A DNA stretch of 8,738 nt, taken from assembly GCA_964459065.1 (NCBI GenBank), contig CAYWMN010000159.1, positions 1 to 8,738 of the forward strand, in the 5' to 3' direction. A program made the translations under genes and the position numbers. The stretch is from JAMCXS01 sp964459065. Its GTDB lineage: Bacteria > Acidobacteriota > Terriglobia > UBA7540. Numbering within the stretch: the stretch's first letter is position 1; each line of letters opens with the position of its first letter. The notes below the pieces were generated by a model. The model had not been told where the DNA came from. It saw only the letters and a list, made by a program, of their open reading frames with translations, and did no database searches. Below, in pieces: positions 4,613 to 8,738 of this stretch.

Positions 4613-6487
4613 TCAGAAGTCGATGAGGCTTTTAGGCGGCAGGGCTGCGCGGATGGCGTTGACAATGGCGAGAAGGTCGATCACTTCCTGGGCGATGGCG
4701 CCGGCGACGGGCGGCAAGTAGCCGGCCGCGGCAAAGAGCATCCCGACGATGCTCAAGGCCATGCCGCCGAGGGCGCTCTGCAAGGCGATCGAGCGCATGC
4801 GTTTGGCGATGTGGAAGAACTCGTCCACTTTTTCAAGCGATGTGTCCATGATGACGGCGCCCGCGGCTTCCGTGGTGATGTCGCTGTGGTGCCCGAAAGC
4901 CACGCCGATCGACGCCGTCATCAGAGCGGGAGCGTCGTTGATGCCGTCGCCCAGAAAAAGCGTTTTGGCCTTTCGGGTGGCTTCGCGAACCAGTTCGACT
5001 TTCTGCTCCGGGCTTTGGGAAGCGTAGACCTCCTTCATCCCCACCAGTTCAGCCAGATAACGCACTTCGCTTTCACGGTCGCCCGAAACCAGCATGAGGC
5101 GGTCAAAGGCGTGCTTGCGTCCAAGATGCTCGACGAAAGACTTGCTTTCCTGCCGGGGCGCGTCATGGAAGACGTAGGTGGCGGCGTATCGGCCGTCGAT
5201 GGCAATTTCGCAAGAGAGGCCGGAGGTTACCGGAGGCAGGCTGGATTCCGGAGTGCCGAATTCCTTGATCAGGTCGGCGCGGCTGGTAATCCGGATCGAC
5301 CTGCCGCAGACAATGCCCTGGAGGCCGCGGCCGGGCCGTTCACTGATTTCGGCGGCCTCCTCGAGAGGCAGGGTTTGCTGGCGCGCGGCTTGGAGGATGG
5401 CCCGGGCGAGCGGGTGTTTGGAATACTGTTCCAGGGCAGCCACAAGCTTGAGTACTTCCGCCGGGTCGAATCCGGGCGCAACAAGCTGCCGGGTCAGTTC
5501 CGGAAAACCGTAGGTAAGCGTTCCCGTCTTGTCAAAAATAATCGTGCGGCAGGTGTCCAGTTGCTCGAGGACCGATGGGTCCTTGATCACGATGCCCCGG
5601 CGGGCTGAAAGCGAGATGGCGCCGATGATGGTGACCGGAATGGCGATCAGCAGCGGGCAGGGCGTAGCGATCACCAGCACGGCCAGAAAGCGCACGGACT
5701 GGCCGCTCGCCGCCCAGGCCGCCAGCGCCAGGGCAACGGCAATGGGCGTGTAATAGGCTCCCAGTTGGTCTCCCAGGCGGCGGATGCGCGGCCGGTTCTG
5801 CTGGGCGGTTTGCATCACCTGCATGATTTTGGCGTAGCGGGAATCCACGGGCAATTTCCGGGCCGTGATGGTGAGAGCCGAGGCGCCGTTGATGGAGCCG
5901 GACAAGACCTCGGCGCCGGGCGTCTTGGAGATTTCAAACGGTTCGCCCGTCAGGTAAGACTCATCCATGATGCCGTGCCCGGCGATGACTACGCCGTCGA
6001 CAGGGCAGATTTCATGCGGATAAATCACCAGCGTATCCCCGATCGAGATCTCGTCCAGGCCAACATCGGAGATCGTTCCATTCCGCTTGCGATGCGCGAC
6101 GCTGGGCATCCGTTTGGCCAGCGCCTGGAGCACCGACGAGGCGCTCCGGACCGCGTAGGACTCAAGAACGTTGCCGCCCGAAAGCATCAGGACCACCAGC
6201 GCGCCGGCAAGGTATTCACCCAGGATCACTGAGACGACAATCGAAAGGCCCGCCAGCAGGTCCGAGCCGAATTCCCTGCGAGCCGTCTTGACCGCGAGAT
6301 CATAAACCAGCGGCCCTCCGCCCAGAAACAAGGCGGCAAAAAGCGGGATGTTGTATTGGAATGGCGGGGATTTCAGAAGAAAGCGCAGGATCAGATGAAT
6401 CGCGATGCCCGCGATCGCCAGAGCGGCAATGGCATTTTCTTTGGATAGGTGCCTTTTGAGCATAGGAGTAGGTTTTAGCTGGCGCAC
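4613..6487 (-). CDS. P1B-type heavy-metal transporting ATPase (TPCP type, no HMA domain)
   Basis: This inner-membrane pump couples ATP hydrolysis to export of a transition-metal ion. The 624 residues show the P-type set: actuator TGE (180-182), phosphorylation site DKTGT with Asp319, the P1B nucleotide-binding HP pair (His358-Pro359 in EQYSKHPLA), and GDGIND (513-518). About eight membrane helices are seen: two pairs within 19-105, a pair at about 244-292, and a pair at about 568-612. The metal-site motif in the sixth helix is TPCP (275-278), not the CPC of Cu or Zn/Cd pumps. TPC-type pumps have been grouped as P1B-5, linked to nickel/iron in the studied example, but the metal here is not certain. 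No N-terminal metal-binding domain and no C-terminal hemerythrin domain are present. GTG 6487 is chosen because AAGGA lies 10 bases upstream and a promoter fits; ATG at residue 9 (6463) has no ribosome site. Confidence 0.93.
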   Translation of the reverse strand: MRQLKPTPMLKRHLSKENAIAALAIAGIAIHLILRFLLKSPPFQYNIPLFAALFLGGGPLVYDLAVKTARREFGSDLLAGLSIVVSVILGEYLAGALVVLMLSGGNVLESYAVRSASSVLQALAKRMPSVAHRKRNGTISDVGLDEISIGDTLVIYPHEICPVDGVVIAGHGIMDESYLTGEPFEISKTPGAEVLSGSINGASALTITARKLPVDSRYAKIMQVMQTAQQNRPRIRRLGDQLGAYYTPIAVALALAAWAASGQSVRFLAVLVIATPCPLLIAIPVTIIGAISLSARRGIVIKDPSVLEQLDTCRTIIFDKTGTLTYGFPELTRQLVAPGFDPAEVLKLVAALEQYSKHPLARAILQAARQQTLPLEEAAEISERPGRGLQGIVCGRSIRITSRADLIKEFGTPESSLPPVTSGLSCEIAIDGRYAATYVFHDAPRQESKSFVEHLGRKHAFDRLMLVSGDRESEVRYLAELVGMKEVYASQSPEQKVELVREATRKAKTLFLGDGINDAPALMTASIGVAFGHHSDITTEAAGAVIMDTSLEKVDEFFHIAKRMRSIALQSALGGMALSIVGMLFAAAGYLPPVAGAIAQEVIDLLAIVNAIRAALPPKSLIDF

Positions 6488-6497
6488 ATGATCTTGG

Positions 6498-6502
6498 TCC
6501 TT
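6498..6502 (-). promoter_or_regulatory. Ribosome binding site supporting the GTG start of the metal ATPase
   Basis: AAGGA on the minus strand lies 10 bases before GTG 6487. The nearest ATG downstream (6463) is preceded only by CTAAAACCTACTCCT, which has no purine-rich site. Confidence 0.5.
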
Positions 6503-6510
6503 AGTGTTGC

Positions 6511-6539
6511 ATCCTAGGGCATCGCGTCCAATTTTTCAA
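6511..6539 (-). promoter_or_regulatory. Sigma-70-type promoter of the metal ATPase
   Basis: On the minus strand TTGAAA (6534-6539, five of six to consensus) is followed after exactly 17 bases by TAGGAT (6511-6516, four of six). Transcription would start near 6504, leaving a very short leader of about 17 bases with the AAGGA site in it. A long inverted repeat begins directly upstream of the -35 box. Confidence 0.6.
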
Positions 6540-6540
6540 T

Positions 6541-6598
6541 GGGATCGGGCGGCCGCTGCTGCCTTCAGACCGGGACCCTTTTGCCGCCTTTCGATCCC
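6541..6598. repeat. Long inverted repeat upstream of the metal ATPase promoter
   Basis: GGGATCGGGCGG (6541-6552) pairs with CCGCC (6584-6588) and CGATCCC (6592-6598), giving 12 bp interrupted only by a TTT bulge, around a 31-base loop. A second palindrome, CCGCC-A-GGCGG (6609-6619), follows. GCCGCC at 6583-6588 could instead pair with GGCGGC at 6615-6620, so two exclusive folds exist. It is not followed by a T run. Confidence 0.5.
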
Positions 6599-6673
6599 CG
6601 TTGGCAATCCGCCAGGCGGCGTATTGGACACGGGTTATGCTCCCCCGGCCGTGAAATAGAATCAAGACAAGAC

Positions 6674-6702
6674 TTTTCAGGGGTTCAAGGGTATCGTAGA
6701 AT
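6674..6702 (+). promoter_or_regulatory. Sigma-70-type promoter of ffh
   Basis: TTTTCA (6674-6679, four of six) and TAGAAT (6697-6702, five of six) are separated by exactly 17 bases. Transcription would start near 6709. A second TAGAAT (6657-6662) lies 40 bases upstream but has no matching -35. The leader contains AATAC (6700-6704) and GTATT (6714-6718), a short inverted repeat. Confidence 0.55.
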
Positions 6703-6802
6703 ACTTTAGAAGGGTATTTTGCCCCAGGCTGGCATCAGGGGATAAGCCGGTTCATCTAAACAAGGACGGTATTGAGCAGAGAGTTGTTGGGCGGAAGCGA
6801 CA

Positions 6803-8149
6803 ATGTTTGAAGCGCTGCAAGACAAATTCCAGCAAGCTTTTAAAGGCCTTCGGGGCCGGGGATCGCTGACCCCTGAGGCCATTGATGAGACGCTGCGCGA
6901 TGTGCGCATGGCGCTGCTGGAAGCCGACGTCAACTTTAACGTTGTCAAAGCCCTGCTGGAAAGAGTCCGGGTGCGGGCGCTGGGCGAGCAGATCGGAGCC
7001 AGCTTTACTCCGGCCCAGGAAGTGGTGCGCATTGTCCGAGACGAACTGATTGAGATTCTGGGACGCGATGCCTCGCTGCTGACGTTTTCAAAAGAGTATC
7101 CGAGCGTCTTGCTGATGGTGGGTCTGCAAGGCTCCGGGAAAACCACCAGCTCCGGAAAACTGGCGCTGTGGCTTTCCAAGCGAAAAAAGCGACCCATGCT
7201 GGTCTCGGCCGACGTTTACCGTCCGGCGGCGCGGGAACAACTGGCCGTGATCGCCAACGAGATTGGAATCCCCTGCTTTGCGGGCGAGGGAATCGATTCT
7301 CCGGTGGAACTGGCGATGGCCGCCCGCAAGGACGCCTCGGACCGCGGCCACGACGTGCTGATTGTGGATACCGCCGGGCGTCTGCACATTGATGAGACGC
7401 TGATGCAAGAGGTGAGCGAACTGCGAACGCGCCTGCGTCCGAGCGAAGTGCTGCTGGTGACTGACGCCATGGTGGGCCAGGACGCCGTGCGAAGCGCGCA
7501 GGAGTTCCACGAGCGTCTGGGCACGAGCGGCGTGATTCTGACCAAGCTGGACGGTGACGCGCGCGGCGGCGCGGCGCTGAGCATTCGGCACGTGACCGGG
7601 CAGCCGATCAAATTTATCGGCGTGGGAGAAAAATACGACGCCCTGGAAGTCTTCTACCCGGACCGCATCGTTTCGCGTATCCTAGGGATGGGCGATCTGC
7701 TCTCCCTGATCGAAAAGGCCGAGGAGAAGATCGACAAGAACAAGGCTCTGGAGATGCACCGCAAACTCCAGACGAATGCGTTTACCCTGGCGGACTTCCG
7801 CGACCAGTTGCAGCAGATGCGATCGATGGGCCCGCTGGACCAGATGATGGGAATGCTTCCGAAAGTGGGCATGTTCCGCGACGCGGCCAAGGCCAAGGTG
7901 GATGAAAAAGAGCTGGTGCGGATTGAGGCGATCATCAACTCCATGACGGAGAAAGAGCGCCTGCGGCACGAAATTATTAACGGCAAGCGCCGGAAAAGAA
8001 TCGCCCGCGGAAGCGGAACCTCCGTTCAGCAAGTGAATCAGGTCTTGAAGCAGTACGTCCAAATGCGGAAAATGATGAAGTCGATGAGCCGCGGCCTGCT
8101 GGGAAAACAGTTGGGCCGTCTGAAGCTTCCGGCGGGTTTGGGCGGCTAA
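6803..8149 (+). CDS. ffh: Signal recognition particle GTPase Ffh (SRP54)
   Basis: Ffh binds 4.5S RNA and signal sequences of nascent membrane proteins, then docks with FtsY to deliver ribosomes to the membrane. The 448 residues match the usual length. The N-domain helical bundle (about 1-90) includes ALLEADVNFNVVK. In the G domain are P-loop GLQGSGKT (107-114), DTAGR (189-193), TKLD (247-250) and GVGEKYDALEVF (273-284). The M domain (about 320-448) carries the methionine-rich signal-peptide groove (MRSMGPLDQMMGMLP) and the RNA-binding helices INSMTEKER and RIARGSGTSVQQVNQVLKQY (399-418). ATG 6803 has only a weak GGAAG (6793-6797) upstream, but the protein starts at the normal Ffh N-terminus MFEALQDKFQ. 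It is followed at 126 bases by rpsP, the common bacterial order. Confidence 0.98.
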   Translation: MFEALQDKFQQAFKGLRGRGSLTPEAIDETLRDVRMALLEADVNFNVVKALLERVRVRALGEQIGASFTPAQEVVRIVRDELIEILGRDASLLTFSKEYPSVLLMVGLQGSGKTTSSGKLALWLSKRKKRPMLVSADVYRPAAREQLAVIANEIGIPCFAGEGIDSPVELAMAARKDASDRGHDVLIVDTAGRLHIDETLMQEVSELRTRLRPSEVLLVTDAMVGQDAVRSAQEFHERLGTSGVILTKLDGDARGGAALSIRHVTGQPIKFIGVGEKYDALEVFYPDRIVSRILGMGDLLSLIEKAEEKIDKNKALEMHRKLQTNAFTLADFRDQLQQMRSMGPLDQMMGMLPKVGMFRDAAKAKVDEKELVRIEAIINSMTEKERLRHEIINGKRRKRIARGSGTSVQQVNQVLKQYVQMRKMMKSMSRGLLGKQLGRLKLPAGLGG

Positions 8150-8191
8150 AGGATTGTAAACCAGGTTTTAGATTTAGGGCCCCTTGGGCAG

Positions 8192-8241
8192 GCCGGCAGG
8201 TGGATGGCGATACCGATGTCCCAACGCCATGGACCGTCGGC
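8192..8241 (+). promoter_or_regulatory. Long leader hairpin between ffh and rpsP
   Basis: GCCGGC (8192-8197) pairs with GTCGGC (8236-8241) with one G-U; GGT (8199-8201) pairs with ACC (8233-8235); ATGGCG (8204-8209) pairs with CGCCAT (8225-8230), around a 15-base loop. The breaks are one bulged A and a 2x2 internal loop. No T run follows, so it is not a classical terminator. It ends 34 bases before the rpsP start, where translational autoregulation or RNA processing of ribosomal protein operons often occurs. Confidence 0.5.
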
Positions 8242-8265
8242 AAGCTCTGAAATTGGGATTAATTG

Positions 8266-8271
8266 AGGAGG
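8266..8271 (+). promoter_or_regulatory. Strong ribosome binding site serving the TTG start of rpsP
   Basis: AGGAGG lies 4 bases before TTG 8276. No in-frame ATG or GTG lies between it and the conserved S16 N-terminus, so it supports initiation at TTG. Confidence 0.75.
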
Positions 8272-8275
8272 AAGA

Positions 8276-8521
8276 TTGTTAAGAATTAGGCTGGCACGCA
8301 CAGGAGCCAGAAAAAAACCGAGTTACAGGATTGTGGTGATTGAACGCGAACGAGCCCGCGACGGGGGTTTCGTGGAGATCATCGGACATTATAACCCGCG
8401 GCGCGAGCCCGTTGAACTCATGGTCAAGCACGATCGCGTGGATTACTGGCTGGGCCGCGGTGCGCAGCCCTCCGAGACGGTTCGAAGCCTCCTGAAAAAA
8501 ACTGCATCTGTCGAAGGCTAA
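8276..8521 (+). CDS. rpsP: 30S ribosomal protein S16
   Basis: S16 is a small-subunit assembly protein that binds 16S rRNA. The 81 residues are within the family's normal length. The N-terminal signature is typical: MLRIRLARTGARKKPSYRIV, then VVIERERARDGGFVEIIGHYNPR with the conserved RDG and GxYNP elements, and later DRVDYWLGRGAQPSETVRSLLKK. The start is TTG 8276, which is rare for a ribosomal protein but is the only initiation codon that keeps the conserved N-terminus, and it has a strong AGGAGG site. It lies between ffh and khpA, the usual order; rimM and trmD would be expected after khpA, beyond the window. Confidence 0.97.
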   Translation: MLRIRLARTGARKKPSYRIVVIERERARDGGFVEIIGHYNPRREPVELMVKHDRVDYWLGRGAQPSETVRSLLKKTASVEG

Positions 8522-8614
8522 GACAGCTCCCGGGGCTTGGACCCACTGCGCGCCGTTCAGTTGAGATGGTTGGACGCTCTTTTGTCAGAGGCGGGGTAGC
8601 GAAATGCAGACAGC

Positions 8615-8620
8615 AGGAGG
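8615..8620 (+). promoter_or_regulatory. Ribosome binding site deciding the khpA start
   Basis: AGGAGG is 6 bases before GTG 8627 and 12 bases before the in-frame ATG 8633. Spacing favours GTG. The alternative would remove two residues. Confidence 0.55.
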
Positions 8621-8626
8621 GACCAA

Positions 8627-8738
8627 GTGGAGATGAAGGACCTGATAGCAGAGATTGCGAAGGCGCTGGTGGACAATCCTGACCAAGTGGTTGTCCGGCC
8701 CGTGGAAGGGGAACAGATCACGGTCCTGGAGCTTCGGG
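8627..8738 (+). CDS. khpA: KH-domain RNA-binding protein KhpA (YlqC type), 3' end outside window
   Basis: This is a small single-KH RNA-binding protein; in Gram-positive bacteria KhpA partners with KhpB and affects cell division and translation. Only 37 codons are visible. The segment MKDLIAEIAKALVDNPDQVV followed by an acidic VEGEQITVLELR matches the start of KhpA proteins, and the position right after rpsP is the conserved one. The KH GxxG loop would lie beyond the window. GTG 8627 is preferred on ribosome-site spacing, with ATG 8633 as alternative. The 105 bases after rpsP show no promoter or terminator that I can support, so it is probably cotranscribed with rpsP. Confidence 0.9.
   Translation, partial: MEMKDLIAEIAKALVDNPDQVVVRPVEGEQITVLELR

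Larger units (their letters stand above)
6488..6802. other. 315-base divergent control region between metal ATPase and ffh
   Basis: No gene is seen. From left to right it holds the ATPase ribosome site and promoter (minus), the inverted repeats at 6541-6620, and the ffh promoter (plus) with a leader of about 94 bases. I looked for a signal recognition particle RNA, since ffh follows. The conserved tip (GGAAGGA followed by AGCAG) is absent on both strands. Confidence 0.6.

Noticed and set aside
4547..5608. 353-codon open frame on the plus strand
   Set aside because: It is antisense to the metal ATPase, whose catalytic motifs are clear; long shadow frames are common at this GC content.
6541..6598. 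Possible signal recognition particle RNA upstream of ffh (minus strand has AAGGCAGCAGC)
   Set aside because: The GGAA-closing tip and the matching 5' CAGG side are absent, so the resemblance is limited to the AGCAG string.

Overview
The window looks like ordinary chromosome from a moderately GC-rich, Gram-negative-type bacterium. The run ffh – rpsP – khpA, the zinc-ribbon membrane protein and the mix of housekeeping and stress genes would suit an acidobacterium. That assignment is inference from gene content and style only; no rRNA or lineage marker was available. There is no tRNA, rRNA, CRISPR array or intact insertion sequence.

Layout. Bases 1-584 (minus) carry a 1-Cys/Prx6-type peroxiredoxin, cut off by the window edge. 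After a 321-base gap, 906-1427 (minus) encodes a small protein with a CxxC/CxxC zinc ribbon and a multi-pass membrane domain. A divergent spacer leads to a YqjM-like Old Yellow Enzyme at 1625-2737 (plus). The 229-base spacer 2738-2966 is rich in inverted repeats and becomes strongly AT-rich. It ends in a near-perfect 22-bp palindrome that overlaps a plausible extended -10 promoter. This promoter appears to drive a two-gene unit. Its first gene (2967-3389) encodes an unrecognised 140-residue basic protein. Its second gene (3405-4550) encodes a stand-alone AAA+ module of the ClpA/B/C second-domain (D2) class. A P1B-type metal ATPase lies convergently at 4613-6487 (minus). A 315-base divergent spacer holds promoters for the ATPase and for ffh, plus a long inverted repeat. 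The window ends with ffh (6803-8149), rpsP (8276-8521, TTG start, structured leader) and the first 37 codons of khpA.

How the genes fit together. Peroxiredoxin, Old Yellow Enzyme, the AAA+ unfoldase-like protein and the metal ATPase are all plausible stress-response functions, but they lie on both strands with separate control regions, so they are neighbours rather than one operon. ffh-rpsP-khpA is the conserved translation and protein-targeting block. The most unusual element is the small basic protein plus orphan D2 ATPase pair under a palindromic operator. It could be a substrate adaptor with a compact unfoldase, possibly able to dock on ClpP through an MGF loop. That is a hypothesis from sequence, not an established system.
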